In this document: positions 10,743 through 23,342 of the stretch, in pieces
Layout of the letters: each line of letters starts with the position of its first letter
Numbering within the stretch: the stretch's first letter is position 1
NCBI GenBank assembly: GCA_035772785.1
Contig: JAOCPU010000043.1
Location: 62,001 to 126,000, forward strand
DNA length: 64,000 nt
Direction of reading: 5' to 3'
Source: Phlebiopsis flavidoalba
Lineage: Eukaryota; Basidiomycota; Agaricomycetes; Polyporales; Phanerochaetaceae
Program-made: the position numbers and the translations under genes
The notes under the pieces: generated by a model
Seen by the model: only the letters and a program-made list of their open reading frames with translations
Databases searched by the model: none
Told to the model about the DNA's origin: nothing

Positions 10743-11536
10743 TTCAAATTTTTCTATTTACATTTCGCTGCGCAATATCTCTCACCCCGTTTTCCCAGTC
10801 ATCCCAACACACACCGATAACATCAGCGTATGCCTTCCAGCTTTTATCCGACATCCTTTCCTCGCCGGTCACCTCTATTCTCCGTCTCGAGCCAACTCCA
10901 GCGGCAGCACCCACAGCCATCTCACTATTCCTTCTCTTTTGAACCCCATCCTCTCGGGGCCAACCTCGCAGATGGCAAGTTCCCTCGGTGTGGTGCGCAC
11001 CACTGCACGCGTCTTAACCCGAGTCCGGGCGGGGTTTGCGCTTGGGAGCTCGAGGCAGTACCTCAAGAGGATGCCTACGGTGTTCGTCGCGACGTGCGTA
11101 CGCTGGAACGCCGGAAGAATCGCGACATACGCAATCTCAGACGATAGGTTCGCTGCGTTCGAGCCGAACAGACCCACTACGCCCGCGAGACTCGCGTCTC
11201 CGTGCGTCGCAGAGGGGCGCGTCTTGTCGAGGATGGCGAAAAGCTGATTTTGCGGGGTTCCGCCGCTGGAGTTCGACCCATCCCAGTAATTCCTCGTCGA
11301 TTGTTCGCCACACGACTGGGTAGTACCGCCAAAGATCGGGGGTCTTTGGTTGCTTCAGCCCAGTACTCCTTCGCGTGCTCCGAAGGCACGAAGGGGACGA
11401 GCTTGACGCGCTCAGTCTCGAGACTCGAAGTTAGGAATGGGAAGACCCAGTTAACGTCGTATGGCGTGGGACCATAGAGCTCGCTCTCGGCTAGCGGTAC
11501 GGGTGGAGGTGGTTGGTACGAATTGATGTAGGACAT
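10743..11536 (-). CDS. GNAT-family N-acetyltransferase
   Basis: This is a predicted acetyl-CoA-dependent acetyltransferase of the large fungal GNAT group related to RimJ/RimL; the substrate is unknown. The protein begins MSYINSYQPPPPVPLAESEL and continues TERVKLVPFVPSEHAKEYW, the usual first strand and helix. It then changes frame twice: VVWRTIDEELLGWVELQRRN, then DASLAGVVGLFGSNAANLSS and SEIAYVAILPAFQRTHVATN, which is the strand-4 and acetyl-CoA-binding region. After a further change comes ERMGFKREGIVRWLWVLPLE, the typical C-terminal strand, and a tail DKSWKAYADVIGVCWDDWEN that stops at 10743. Motif order and length (about 250 residues) fit the family. The ATG at 11536 is the only start that supplies the N-terminal strand. 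Confidence 0.85.
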
Positions 11537-11728
11537 GGCGCGTTCGCAGTGTGTGGCTGGGGATATGCTGCAGATATTTGCTGTACTTATATCCGATTAA
11601 TAGCAGCTTCTTCTGGCGTTACGCCGTTGAGTCCGTTCTGAACGCGCATCGCGGAACGGTTGAGCGACGGATGGCCGTTAGGGTATCCTGATGAATTCGA
11701 GCTTGGCCAATATTGTCTTCAGTTGTGA

Positions 11729-11748
11729 GCCGCATCATTTGATGCGCC
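11729..11748. repeat. Imperfect 20-bp palindrome, second copy
   Basis: GCCGCATCATTTGATGCGCC shares its GCATCA..TGATGC arms with the perfect palindrome at 1474-1493. It lies about 190 bp upstream of the GNAT start codon, a plausible place for a regulatory site of that gene. Confidence 0.5.
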
Positions 11749-11749
11749 A

Positions 11750-12581
11750 TTCTAAGTGATGGACGAAAGCGTCACACGTGGAGTCCCGCACCGTGCACCT
11801 TCACTCCGCTTCGGCCTCAACCTGACTCATCGGTCTCAACCGCACTGGCACTCTTTTGTAATCATCCTGCGAATTTCTCGCTGCTCATTCTGGGAGGAAG
11901 TATCCTTCTGGTGATTATAGGCAAGGATGGTCTGTAGTATCTCGCACCGCGGCATGGTAGCCCGACGCGAAGGTTCGCGTACTTATCCACATGACGGTTG
12001 GCTCCAACTTGCAAACATCATCGACACCGCGGAGACGACAACACGATCTCTCCATGGACAGATTTCTCACACCAGACGCCGTGAAGGCTTTGCCGCAGGG
12101 TGCTGATGTGGCTGCCACGACAGTTTGTATTTGGAGGTCAAAACGGTGTGCCTTCGTTATATATTCTTACGACGGCTCGCTACTGATTTACTGGACGCTA
12201 TTGTATCGTAGCTCCTTATGTTTCCCATGGATCCCGCGAAGTTTACTTGACGGCGGCGATGCCGTCGTCAAGAGTACATTGACAGGTCGTATTTTGACGC
12301 CAGTGTCGTGACACGCTTTATACAAAAGACGCTTTCTTGACGATGTGAGTACAATAAAACGCGCGAGGACGGATGTCGAGTAAAAATGTTTAATGTGCCT
12401 ATCCCATAGCATACTATTGTACTCTATGACGGAGGCTATACCCTGCCCGAAATCGCGTCGCGAATACCAGAATCGGCTATATTATATCCAAGCTCGTCTT
12501 ATAGAGACCACTTCGCGGCGACAATCGGGCAATCCACTCACCAAATTTCCGCTCCGACCAATTTTGACAATCCGACACAAA
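11750..12581. other. Intergenic region
   Basis: No gene was recognised. Short frames around 11.9-12.3 kb on both strands show no family motif. The region would contain the divergent promoters of the GNAT gene (minus) and the DUF6535 gene (plus). Confidence 0.45.
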
Positions 12582-14974
12582 ATGTCTGAAGGCGAATCTG
12601 CGAAGGTATGTCATACTTTATTCTTGAACTGGCTGGTCGTTGATCGTTCAAGCTAGGTCTCTCGTCCGTCAGCCTCAAAAAAATTACGCTAACGACGCCC
12701 CCGTCACATCAATTTGGCATTCGCTCACGAATACGGTGCTTGGAATCGATAGAGAGAAGATCAAGAACACGAAAGATGATATAGATACCCTTTTAGTATT
12801 CGTGAGTAACTTTGCTCAACTAGCCGATAGCCCTTTCTTGAACAGAGCACACCCTACAGGCCGGTTTGTTTTCGGCTGTATTGTCGGCATTTTTTGCTGC
12901 AGTCGCTGGATAGTCTGCAGGCAAGCCCGGATGACGAGGTGGTTCTCCTTCTACGTCGCATCGCGACGCAAAGCTACTCCATCAGCTCTGGGTTCCTCAA
13001 CGTTACTTCTCCCCTGCCAGAAACTCAGATCCCGTTCGATGCCCCCAGCTGGGCCCTTCGAGTTAACGGCCTTTGGTTTGCAAGCCTTATACTCAGCTTG
13101 GCAACCACAGCGTCACTCGGGATGCTTGTCAAGTCTTGGCTCCGCGAGTACCTCTCCGTGTGATTGGGTATCTCCTCAGGTCCTAAAAACTACGCGCTCG
13201 CCAATACCGCCATCCTGCTCTCATGAAATGGAAAGTCTTTGAAATCGCTGCAGTCTTACCCATCCTGCTCCAAATTTCGCTTGGGCTATTCTTCGTTGGC
13301 CTATGTTTTTATACCGGCTCTATTCATCCTCAGATGTTCAAGACCACAGTCCCACTGGTTATGGGGGATGGGCGTTCTTCTTCTTCATGACAATCATCGC
13401 TCCCATCCTCTCGCCTCGTTGCCCCTATAAACTCTTCCTGCTTAAACACGTGCTCAGAGGCTTGGTAGGAGCTATATTCTACCAGCCATGCTGTGTTTCA
13501 TAGAGCTCCTCAACACTCATCCTGCCATTCTTCCAATTTTCTCGTTATCAACCCCCGGGTCTATGCATAAAACGAAATGGACCTACGAGGAGGAGGAAGA
13601 CATCATTTTCAGCGCCCAGGATGACATAGAGATCTTCCTCACGGTAGATGAGATGATGCTTGACGACGCGCTACTTGGAACGATGTGGGAGGCCCTCAGA
13701 AGATCCCGACCAGACCCTCCTACCGTGATCAAGCTTGCGCTGCAGCTCGTCCGTCGCCGTCAACTTGGTCTCCACGAGAGAGACGTCCCTGACGAGAACC
13801 TAACATGCATTTTTCGACCTTTCTCAACTCTCACAGCAAGCCTGGCTGGCCCTCACTACTATGATGGGCGATCTTATAGAATCAAATAAACCGGGTATCC
13901 TGCACGACGGCAGTCCAGTGTGGCTCGGAGACGCTATCATCCTTCTCCTTTCTAAATCACCATATTCGTTGCCAACTATCGCCTATGACGCCCTTCTTAG
14001 TAGTTTCCGCTCAACTATCAACCCGTTAGTCCCCGGAAAGACTCTCGGAAAGCGCATCGGCTTCGCTGTGGCTCGCGGTCGTCAGTTCGTACCGCTCTCG
14101 GCACAGCTCGCTGCGCTTTGTCGCCGCACTCAAGAGCTGGAGATTCGAGGCCTCCTCCACATCTACAACGCGTTTACTCGGTGGCCACGTGGAGACAGAA
14201 GGAGCTCTTCTCGAGACGTTGTGGACACGGCCAGAAACTGTCACAAATCCAGTCGTCCGACCGATCGTGGAGGACGTCTGGAGGTTCTCCCGCCAGGTCA
14301 TGGAAATGCAGCTTGTCCACATGCCGTATCGCATCGGTCACAAGTACTGTCTACTTTCCTCGTCGAGTTCGCGCCCAAGCTGGGATATACGCAGGACGCT
14401 CTGAAGATATTTACGCAGTATTGGTCAAGCAAGGAGCAACGCTTTCGGGTCATCAGCACGTCTACAGCCAGCCACCCGCGAGCCTGCCCCTCAGACACCG
14501 TAACGTATCCCATTTTACGAGGGCGCGTTGGTGCAAGCCAGCCCAGAAGGTGACTATTGATACACTCAATTGATAAGAGAGACTTATCCCCTTTTTTAGA
14601 GCGGTACCAAATCATATTTCACTCTACTGCAGTTTTGAAGAGCTATCTTGACGATGAGATAACCGACGAGAGCAAGACGTACGAAACCGATCGACATCGT
14701 CCGACTTTGTCACCTCTTCCTTCGACTGTACGAAACGCTTCTCGATCTCTCCCCCTGTGTCCATGCAGACGGTCAACAATCGTCGCGGGAGGCCAAACCG
14801 AAAGAGCGTTTGTGTGCATGCTCTCCAATTTGGGTAGAGTTCTGTGGCGAAGATGAGCCTGTGTTTGAACAAGTACTTCAAGGCCGAGGGGTGGAAGAGG
14901 ATGGGTATCACTTGCTATTGGCACATTCCGACCCAGCCGGAGTCGACCACGGAAGAGGAGAGGCTGGACGCTGA
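12582..14974 (+). CDS. DUF6535 domain membrane protein
   Basis: DUF6535 proteins are basidiomycete proteins with a few membrane helices near the N-terminus; their function is unknown. Exon 1 encodes MSEGESAK and is followed by an intron of about 50 bp. Then come VTSIWHSLTNTVLGI and NTKDDIDTLLVF, the W-x-x-Y...D-D-x-D-x-L-L-x-F entry to the first helix, and later NGLWFASLILSLATTASLGM with KSWLREYLSV, the best-known family signature. Two more hydrophobic segments follow: MKWKVFEIAAVLPILLQISL and LGLFFVGLCFYTGSI, then SPRCPYKLFLL. The long C-terminal part (13.5-14.97 kb) includes EEEDIIFSAQDDIEIFL and VEFCGEDEPVFEQVLQGRG near the end. Several frame changes occur, each rescued by a neighbouring frame. 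The reading ends near 14974. Confidence 0.85.
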
Positions 14975-15378
14975 TCGTACCCTCGCCGCGAAGTGCTTGC
15001 AAATTGTCGCGCGCCTCGGCGATGCAGAGGGTTAAAACGATATCAACGCGCTTCCGGCCCTCGTTTTCGCTCTGGGACAATCTTGTCCCGTCGTTGGGAC
15101 ATTTTATCAAATCAGAGGATGTCTCACTGTTCCCAGATCTGGTACGCGCACACGCCACGCAGGCAAGACTCGTGCCGGACGCCACTGCATCTAAATCCCA
15201 TATTCTTGAACAAGCTTTACGCTGAGTCTTTCCAAAAATGTACAACATAATATGGTTCAGCGAAATTTTAGTAGAGCAAGATGGATGAGCGATTCTCAGT
15301 GATGGTCCGCCATGCGCTGCTCTATGCAGCAAATTTAACCTGTAAACCGCTATAAATACAATGTAGCAACGGGACAGC

Positions 15379-16268
15379 TCAAACACTTGCTTTTCCAATT
15401 ACACCCGCGACATCGTTGGCGATCGTTTCGCACATGTGTGTGATCTCGGCCTGCCAGTTGCCTGCGGACGACTCCTTAAGGCAGTATCCACATCCCAGCG
15501 CATTTGTGTGAACAACCCTAATGCATCGTCGGCTCTCACAGCACCTTCCCAGCTACAAGCGTTCAGGGTTCTCGAAAGCATGACAGTGTAGGCATGATTG
15601 AAGTTCTTGAAGATGTCGCTGCATTTGTCGCAATAGTGCGTAAGCCACTCTCCAGTCGTTGAGCCAATATACTCTTCAATAGCCTCGCGACAATTCTCCC
15701 GATACTCGACGAGATGGACGAGATGGCGGAACTTATTAATGGTGAGGGGTTCGAGTTGTGTTTCTCCTTGTCGTTAATGATAGTTTTTCATGGACAGACG
15801 GAGGCAGGATTTAGCGGCGAGTTCCCCTCTCCTCCTTCAACTCCAGTCTACACGCGAGAGCATAGCTTTTCATGGGCTCCTTCTCCATTTCCCCCCTCAG
15901 GGCACTTTGGAAGTGATCCACCAGCCACCCCATCTCATACTTCTTCGCGGACTCAAACACTCCCTCCACGATGGTTGATTCCCACAAAGGCGCGCCCGAG
16001 CGACACATGGGTAAGCAGTACGCAAGGAGTGGACCTAAGGTTTCCGCTGATTCCGCAACTTCGACGACTGGGAGCCCGTCTATAAGTAGTGTTCGCCTGA
16101 TGTTGCGTAGACGGTTGCGGGAGCGGACTGCGGGGAGCGAGAACATCGTGTCGAAGATGGGAGATGCTCGCGACAAGATCGAGCTTTGTACATCGTGAAG
16201 TCTTCATGATCGGACGAGCGTATAATGACATCACCTCTGTCAAAGGCGGGAAGAGTGATAGACGACAT
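15379..16268 (-). CDS. BTB/POZ domain protein, copy A
   Basis: BTB domains are dimerisation modules, often adaptors of CUL3 ubiquitin ligases, and are expanded in Agaricomycetes. The N-terminus MSSITLPAFDRGDVIIRSSD and then FTMYK match the domain's first strands (D-V-x-I-R-S-x-D...F-x-V-x-K). After a frame change come SRASPIFDTMFSLP, the helix that usually reads LxxxSxxFxxMF, then GLPVVEVAESAETLGPLLAY and EGVFESAKKYEMGWLVDHFQ. The C-terminal half ends with CSWEGAVRA and CETIANDVAGVIGKASV. The gene at 49242-50127 matches it throughout. Two extra bases relative to that paralogue (one in an AAA run, one G) break the frame at the start of the SRASPIF helix. The upstream ATG at 16391 gives a longer leader, but 16268 fits the paralogue. 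Confidence 0.8.
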
Positions 16269-16269
16269 C

Positions 16270-16790
16270 GCGGATGGATTGGCTTGGTTAGATTGAAAGC
16301 GTTGAGGAGGATGGAACCGACCTGGATGTGCACGCGCAAACACCGTATCAACACGCGTGATATGACGGGTAAGATTGGCTTCAGATGCCACAATGAAATC
16401 ATTCCTACGTAGTACGAACAGTCTTTCTTTGGCACGAGGCTTGGGTATCAGGTGATATCGTGGGCAAATTTGGATTCCAATTCGACAAGTACTTCATCTA
16501 CGCTCGTGGAGGAAATCTGGAGGTCTTCGTGTCTAACGCGAAACTCACAATAGCATAATTTTCTTTCCACATCGTACCCCAGCTTACCAAGAGGTTACCA
16601 GAGTTCAAGAACTAGGAAAATGGGTTACTCACGATGTCGACGGTCTTGATATATCGCATGACTGGCGTTGATACAATAAACGGTCTATGTCTGAGGCAAG
16701 CAAGTTGACGAAATGGCTCTCGAGTGACCAGCCCACGTCTTCGAGAGCTACTGATTCGAGGATTTCTCCGCAGACAATATCAAGTGGCAT
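16270..16790. other. No recognised gene
   Basis: This interval separates the BTB gene start from the dioxygenase stop, both on the minus strand. No motif was found. It presumably holds the terminator of the upstream dioxygenase gene and the promoter of the BTB gene. Confidence 0.4.
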
Positions 16791-17851
16791 TTAGTGGATC
16801 CGGGAAGATAAAAGGAACGAACGCTGATTTGCAATTATATTCTTGCGGTAAAATGTAAACACGTCAAAGCCTTCGCCGTAACCAGCCTGCCAATCAAAGT
16901 CACTCTGCTGGTTCTCCAGTCCAAATGCATGCAAGAGTTTCTCCGCCTCAGGTCCACCGTTCACGACGGGCCCTCACATCGTCTTTAGTCTTCCCCTTCG
17001 CGCCCTGGCCCATATATGCGCGTCTGGTCTGCTGTCAAGAACGTGCCGATGTGACGGAAGGTCAGGCTGATGCGCTCGCCGTGTTCGAGCAGCTCTCCGC
17101 CTCGCTCTTGGTCTTTATCTTGGCCGCTTGTCTGAGCGAACAGAATGGAGCCACCTCTTGTTCGTCTCGAGGCCCATCACGAACATCGAGTTGTGTGGTA
17201 GCGAGACGCGTTCGGACGTCCTGCCCTCGTCTCCTGCGTGTGCAGCGACGCGTTTTCGTGCGCAGAGTCATCGCACGCTGAGCGTCGAGGCTCACGTTCA
17301 CAATCTTCGAGCCAGGGACGACATCTATTGTCTTGTCCGAGTGTTCTGAGATGTAGTCTGCGCCACTTGCGATAGTGCTGGATGAGGACGTGATTTACGG
17401 GTGATTCAGCGTGACTTCGACGTGTCGGCGGATTGGCATCAACGGTTCGGTGCGAAAATGGGAGAAGAGGGGGCGTTTCGTCCGCTGGATGGCGGTAAAT
17501 GGGGGAACTCCCGTCCCGGTGCGACTTCACCTTGAACGGCCACTCACTAGCCTTGGGCCACTTCTCCGCCTGTGATACTTTCAGACGGTTTCAGTTCACG
17601 AGGCAAATTTGGTGCGCCAGCGTATACCCTTATGGACCATATGATTCCACTTGACTTTCATCTCGGAGTTTTTGGAAAGCTGTACTCGCCAGCTCTGCTG
17701 TGGAAGGATGTCTAACACTAGCTCGGTGTCTCCTTGCCCCCATTCGGTCTCCTGGGCTCATCCATCCTAAGTCAAAACTGCCGTGCGCGGGGGATGTGTG
17801 TGATTGAGACATGTTCCGGGGGATCATAGAAATTGGCGAGGATGGAGTCAA
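16791..17851 (-). CDS. AlkB-like 2OG-Fe(II) dioxygenase
   Basis: This is a predicted iron- and 2-oxoglutarate-dependent dioxygenase of the fungal AlkB-like group, acting on alkylated nucleic acid or an unknown substrate. The readable blocks, in order, are ELASTAFQKLRDE, VKWNHMVHKG, IYRHPADETPPLLPF, PVNHVLIQHYR, SGADYISEHSDKTIDV, VPGSKIVNVSLDAQRAMTLR, HNSMFVMGLETNKRWLHSV and VVNGGPEAEKLLHAFGLENQ, ending DFDWQAGYGEGFDVFTFY. HSD in the ISEHSDKT block is the H-x-D iron-binding pair. The LPHNSMFVMGLETNKRWLH segment supplies the distal histidine expected in the family. One extra base splits HYR from SGADY, and other frame changes occur. The ATG at 17851 is the first in a frame that reaches the ELASTAF block; an internal start is possible. 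Confidence 0.8.
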
Positions 17852-18402
17852 CAGGGCAATATATAGTAGTCCGCGCCCGAAGACACGCTGTGACAGAGCT
17901 GATTCGACGCTTCTAGCACAAGCGAGATGGTTGCCATGACGGAGGCGGTGTGGTGGAGGCTATCCATACTGGACAGCTGAATGTCATATTTCATAGATTC
18001 AGAAACCCAGCACTGTCCGAGATGTTGACGACTGAAGTAACTGATAGCTGACGTTGGAAGTTGAGGGTAGGTGGAGTAATGAGATCGACTCAGGATTCGT
18101 TGGAAGGTCAGCGGGATAACAAGCGGAGATCACTTCTTGATCTCGACATTTAAACTCCGAAATGGGAAAGCTTCCCTGTTGTTCCGACGGAGTGCGCCAA
18201 ATGAACTCCGCCGGGTTCACTTTGTGGCGTTTAGATCGGACTGTATTTTTGACCAACTCCATCTCGCGTCGCGATTGCCCTCTCCCTCGAACGACCTGCT
18301 GGCTTTCTATTTAAACTTTCCGGTGGATAAAACACGTACTCAAGCACGTCTCTTCGGCCACAGCTTGGCTCCTCGAGTGAACCCGCATACACAAGGGTCA
18401 CC

Positions 18403-19572
18403 ATGCCTTCCGAAACTCCGATCATCCACGAGTCTCCAAGTCGTGTCTAGCGGTCGTACAGAGACTAAAGTGAACAGCCTTAGGCTTGAGACTACGTCCC
18501 CCTACACATCTTCGTCCTCTTCAAGTCCTCGCAAGAGGAAAATATCCACAATCAACGACTCAGAGGCCACGGCTGCACACTCTAGGCCACTGAGACGTCC
18601 AATCCCAAGAAACGAGCGCACGCGCCCGCTTCCACCCCTCCCCCACTCTCCATGCCCAGTGCCTCTTCATCGAGTACAGCAGACTACGAGTCGGTCGACG
18701 CGATATCACCTCCATCTCCCGTGCCCACAGAAATTATCGACGTCGAGGCGGAGGATTCTTCGTGCGAACGGCGCAGAAGCACGGCGTGAAAGTCCGCGAC
18801 TACGCCGTCGACCCGCCGTCGGTTCCACCGCCACGAGCGCTGCGAACTTTGGATGAACCCGTTTCCACACGCTACTCGTGCACGATATGCACATTCGACG
18901 ACCATCCGAACGCGACTTTTGGCTGACCCAGGCAAGCTACTTCGGCGGCTCCTCGACATTGAGTATGTCACCCAGAAGGAGGCGGACGCGTACTGGACGG
19001 AAGAAGACAGGAAGCTGCTAGCAGAGTATGATGAGCGACCGAGTGGACACTACCCGTACGTTATCGCATTGCAAGCGGCCTAAGCCCTCTGCGGCGTACA
19101 GGGTTTCCGCCCGGAAGATGTTCTATGGGGATCCTCTTCCCGGAGACGTATCGGACGCGGACATTATGAGTACCGGACGATGGAAAGTGGGAAGGGGATG
19201 AAGAATCTTGGCAGTTTGCGAGGGTAATGAAGCAGGATAGGGGAAACGAAGCACATCCCGTGGTCGACGCATGGGGACCGAAAGCGTTCCTCCTCACAAT
19301 CTCTCAGACGCTAACTCGAACCCGACCATATTTCCTGTTTCCTCCCGTACCCCGCCAATGCACACGGGAGCTCGCTGCCAGAAACGCCCGACATACAAGA
19401 GAACCATGGCGATGTCGAGTCGTCCAAGCCGAGCGAGCCATCTACGCCGACGAGCCCTCCTACCGTCGCCACTCCCACGACGCCCACTTCTCCGCCACCC
19501 AGTGCGCCACAGCCCTCTAATCCTCGCAGACTTGGGCGGACTAAGACTCTTGCTGTCGTTTCTGTTCGGTAG
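18403..19572 (+). CDS. Conserved hypothetical basidiomycete protein
   Basis: I do not recognise a function. A start at 18403 has a good context (TCACCATGCC). The body contains FVRTAQKHGVKVRDYAVDPP, then LDEPVSTRYSCT, a block KLLRRLLDIEYVTQKEADAY with EDRKLLAEYDERPSGHYPYV, and DDEKW followed by ARVMKQDRGNEAHPVVDAWG and PKAFLLTISQTL. The tail is Pro/Ser/Thr-rich (SSKPSEPSTPTSPPTVATPT) and ends RTKTLAVVSVR at 19572. The consistent amino-acid composition and absence of repeats argue for a real soluble protein with a disordered C-terminus. At least four frame changes occur. Confidence 0.55.
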
Positions 19573-19901
19573 GGCGTATGGAAGATGGCCGTTCAAATGA
19601 TCTTGTAGGTTAAGTTGGTGTGATCTGACAATTATTTGTATCCATACGCCATTATTTGGACCTCACACGGCCGTGTTTATATCTCGTTTAACATACATCT
19701 AGTTGTAATGGTAAATGGGTGAATGTGGCAACTACACTTTGGTTATCTTCAGGATTTTGGACAGTACACATGACGCAGGATATACTTGAGACTTGTGGCA
19801 GCATACACGCAAGAATGTGTCAAGGTGGGTATATGCGCCGTCATCATATATTAAAGAGCGGTGACAACAGATACACCGCGCATTCAAATTCATCTTCAGT
19901 G

Positions 19902-20761
19902 TCACATATCATGAACACTCCATGCATCCTGGAGTCCTCCTGTTCCCATGATACCGAGGCCTTGGTTTGTAACGTCAGTTAAACCCCATCGCATGCCGTA
20001 CAATAATTTCCACATAACCTTGTATGCGTAGCTCGCGCCACTGGCTTCAAAGTGTCCTTCAACCTCATCCCTACCGTCGCGTTCGACCTGCTCCATTGTC
20101 TCCGCCGTAATTCTATCCAACGGGCCAGTGATGCTGATCATGACCTTGCAGCCCTGCCTCCCGAAGGAGGAGACGACAAGCGTACGCCCATCTCCCTTTT
20201 TTTCGGCATTGTGTACCCTACCGCCCCGCGCACCCAGCTGTTTGCCACACGCCCGAGAACAGGCCGCCGTTGTTGTACATGCCTAGACATACTGGGGACC
20301 GTCGTCCGGCGGGAAAGTTGACAAGTTGCGACTCGTGCCTACGCACACACGCACGGCGGGTAGGACCTTGAGGTCGAACAGCGGTGTCGGGCGAGAACGC
20401 CCTTGCCGAAATGATTGTCCAATGTCAAGGCCGCGGTCGAGACCTTGTCCAGCGGGGGATGAAGGCGGGAGAGGGGGGGTCGTGCTATAGGGTATATCTG
20501 GAATGATTGTGACAGGCCGCCGCAGAATCGGTGTGGGCTCCTCTCGGAATATTGGGAAACGGTTCAAAGATTCTGTGCGAAGGGTGTGAGCTGACATCGA
20601 GTTCAACAACGAGGCGAGAACATACGGAATACCGATCTCTTCGCCCTCTTCAGCGTCGCCGTCATCAGCGTCGCCTTCATCAGATGGAGCGGGTTTCGGG
20701 CGTGTCTTTCAGCATCTCCAAATACGCTTCGAGGGTCTCTTGCAACTTCTCGAGCCGCCAT
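19902..20761 (-). CDS. Unrecognised protein with proline-rich middle
   Basis: Reading from ATG 20761, the protein begins MAAR and, after one inserted base, LQETLEAYLEMLKDTPETR. It continues with an acidic stretch and GIPYVLASLLNSMSAHTLRT, then a Pro-rich segment REEPTPILRRPVTIIPDIPY, and later blocks YNNGGLFSGVWQTAG and VRHAMGFN. No family is recognised. Amino-acid use and the short amphipathic start look real, but exon boundaries could not be fixed and the C-terminal end is a guess. Confidence 0.35.
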
Positions 20762-22496
20762 GGTGAGTTGAGGTAACGAGGGATTCGGGGCTGCAGGGGA
20801 GCAGGAGCATGTTTCGTTTTACACGTAGCACAGAAGGCCCACGAACAGGGAAAGAGTTTGAAGAAGGCGTGGGTTGCTGCTGGCGGGCGAGTCGACAGTG
20901 GTGGCTTCGGTGGTGGGATCGATCGTTGTGCGAGTTACTGCTATGTTACACAAAAGTCACTAACCCACACTAATGTACTTTCCGGAGGCGGATCTTAATA
21001 GGTTCAGATGTGCCCTAATACAGGTTGTTCAATATGAAGTCAATCGATAGATGTTCACACATACCGGGAACTCGTAAAGGTATACGTTCCTGAATCGACG
21101 ACGAAGCTGCGGCGGTGGTGACACGACACGATTCGAGCCACTTTTAACCTTGCTGACAAAATCACCTTTCAAGGTCTCCTCTTCCGCAAAAAATCGCGAG
21201 TCGAATCATCATAGGATTGAAGTACATCGCTAGAACGGACCCCCCAGGGATTGCGTACATGACAACTCCGCTGACATCGCTATCTTGGGACCCGCTGAAG
21301 TATATTCCTGCGTTATTTGGGGCCTTGGTAGTGCTGCTTGGGACGTCTTTCGCGTCCTGCTCGTTTGGTGTACCACGATAGCATAGAGGTTTTCCTGAAC
21401 CTCACATCAAAACGAAGGGTGTGACAAACCGTCCACATTGCACAGCAGGTTAGTGATAGAGAGACATATCCCCGTCGCCATGTGGAATAAGTGGTTTTTT
21501 TTGCCCCGTTTTTGCCGTTTGAGTACTGGGGTGCACCGGCACGGCTGCGTGGGAATCATATGACCAGAGCGTGGTCGTACCCATTATTATACTGCACAGG
21601 TCGGTAAATACTACTCACTGACCGTGCCGACGTTTTGGCGGTTGACGTTCCGCCAAAACGTGAATCAAAACACACAATCGGCACCGTTATACACACTAGA
21701 CGCTAAGACCCGAGAGATACAAAATGTCATGAGTCGAAGTGTGTCTCGTAAATTGCTCACCAAGTGTGAACTTGCGGCCAACTCACCAAAGAGCTACGTT
21801 CAACGCGAGTCAGGCCTAGTTTCAGAGCCCTGCGACCGTGTCAGAAGACGCCGCGAAGGGTTGTCTGCGCGCAATGTTCTGATAATTGTGTACATCGATT
21901 ACATTCTTCCTCAAACAGGGTATAGCCGATGTACGTAGGAGAAGTGCAATATATTGATTGACCGTGACGGTGGTTTGCTGTAGGAAGTCTCAGCCTCTCG
22001 GTGGGGTACTCGGCCGTGCCCGGCATCACACGCTTTGAATGTGTGGGCGCTAGACGCTCCCCGAGTAATAGATTACGATACGAAAAATGCGACGACCCGG
22101 TGTGTTTGTGCTTACACTCTGCCGCGACCAACACTTGATTTGGATTCTTTTGGGTGCCCGATTTTTGTGACGTTCTTTCACCCTATTCATCTTTTTTTTA
22201 TAAATTCTGTAGACTGTATGCTTACTTTATGCTCATTTGTAGAGGCTAGGCAGCAAATCAACGAGGAGGAACGCTCACCGTTACCGATTGGCGTGGTTGT
22301 TTTCTCGTGACGTCGTCCGACAGGCTCCCAATAACGTCCGAACGTCAAATGACAAAGACCAGGGTGCACAACTATTTTATGAGCACTAGGCCTCAGTAAG
22401 AGTACCATGCATCCGCTTGGAGCATGAACTTTTCTTTGACAATCTGATACGCTTGGGTTTTGTACCTGAGCATGTCAACGCAATTCAAAACTGTAG

Positions 22497-22595
22497 CCCA
22501 GCCTGAGTCGGCGTGCGTCAGGTCTTCAGCAAGAATGGAAGTTGAAGTGACTGTATTTCAACTATTCCTGATACGAGACCCGCTTTCACACCGGA
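22497..22595 (+). repeat. Diverged repeat, copy 1
   Basis: Three landmarks recur in copy 2 in the same order: AGCCCAG, the exact 16-mer AGCAAGAATGGAAGTT (22528-22543) and CACACCGGA. The gap between the last two is identical in both copies (44 bases), so they are homologous but diverged. Confidence 0.5.
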
Positions 22596-23342
22596 ATTCT
22601 CTGACTCCGGCCTCGGCTACGCTCCTTTAGTAGATATGAGTATCGGCCCTTGAGTGCGTGACCCCAAATACTTACACGTTGGCCTGTGTTACCCCAGCAA
22701 ATTGGTTCTTCCACTTAGGGGTGAATTTGGTATGTCGGCCCACGGGACCAATGGAATCTTTGTGGATAAAAACAATCGGGGGGCGTATTTTAGGCGGCAT
22801 GTAGGAACGAAGTATACGAGCGGTAGAAAACATAACGCGCTTCAACACTTGAATATTGAGAAGTTCATAGGTGCCGGCATATTCGATGCCATGTCATGAT
22901 TCTACAGGGACCTGAAGAGTATGAATTATAATATCTACCAGCACTCAATATGACCGAAATTATAATGGCTCATGACAACCTAAGCGGCGGAAACGCTGCC
23001 TGTAATGTAAAGTGGATATCTCCCATCCGTGCCGAACAAGGTTCTCAACGAGTTTCGACGGATACATCGCTAAGCTCGTTCACCACAAATCGTTATGTAA
23101 ATAAAGCCGTGGCAGTTCATTAAGTAAGCTTTTGGAGAAGTAGTATCGACTAACATGCATCATATTGGACGTTTTCAAGTGGTGTCAAAACTCGGTCTAA
23201 TAGCGTTCGGACAGCTTCAGCGAGTCTCTTGATACTGAGAGGAGTTTAGGTAGCAATCAAAGCAAACAATTACCCGATATCGGCACACTCTGGGCACCGC
23301 ACCAGTACGGTTGCATGTTCGGCCTACATCATGCATAGTCTT

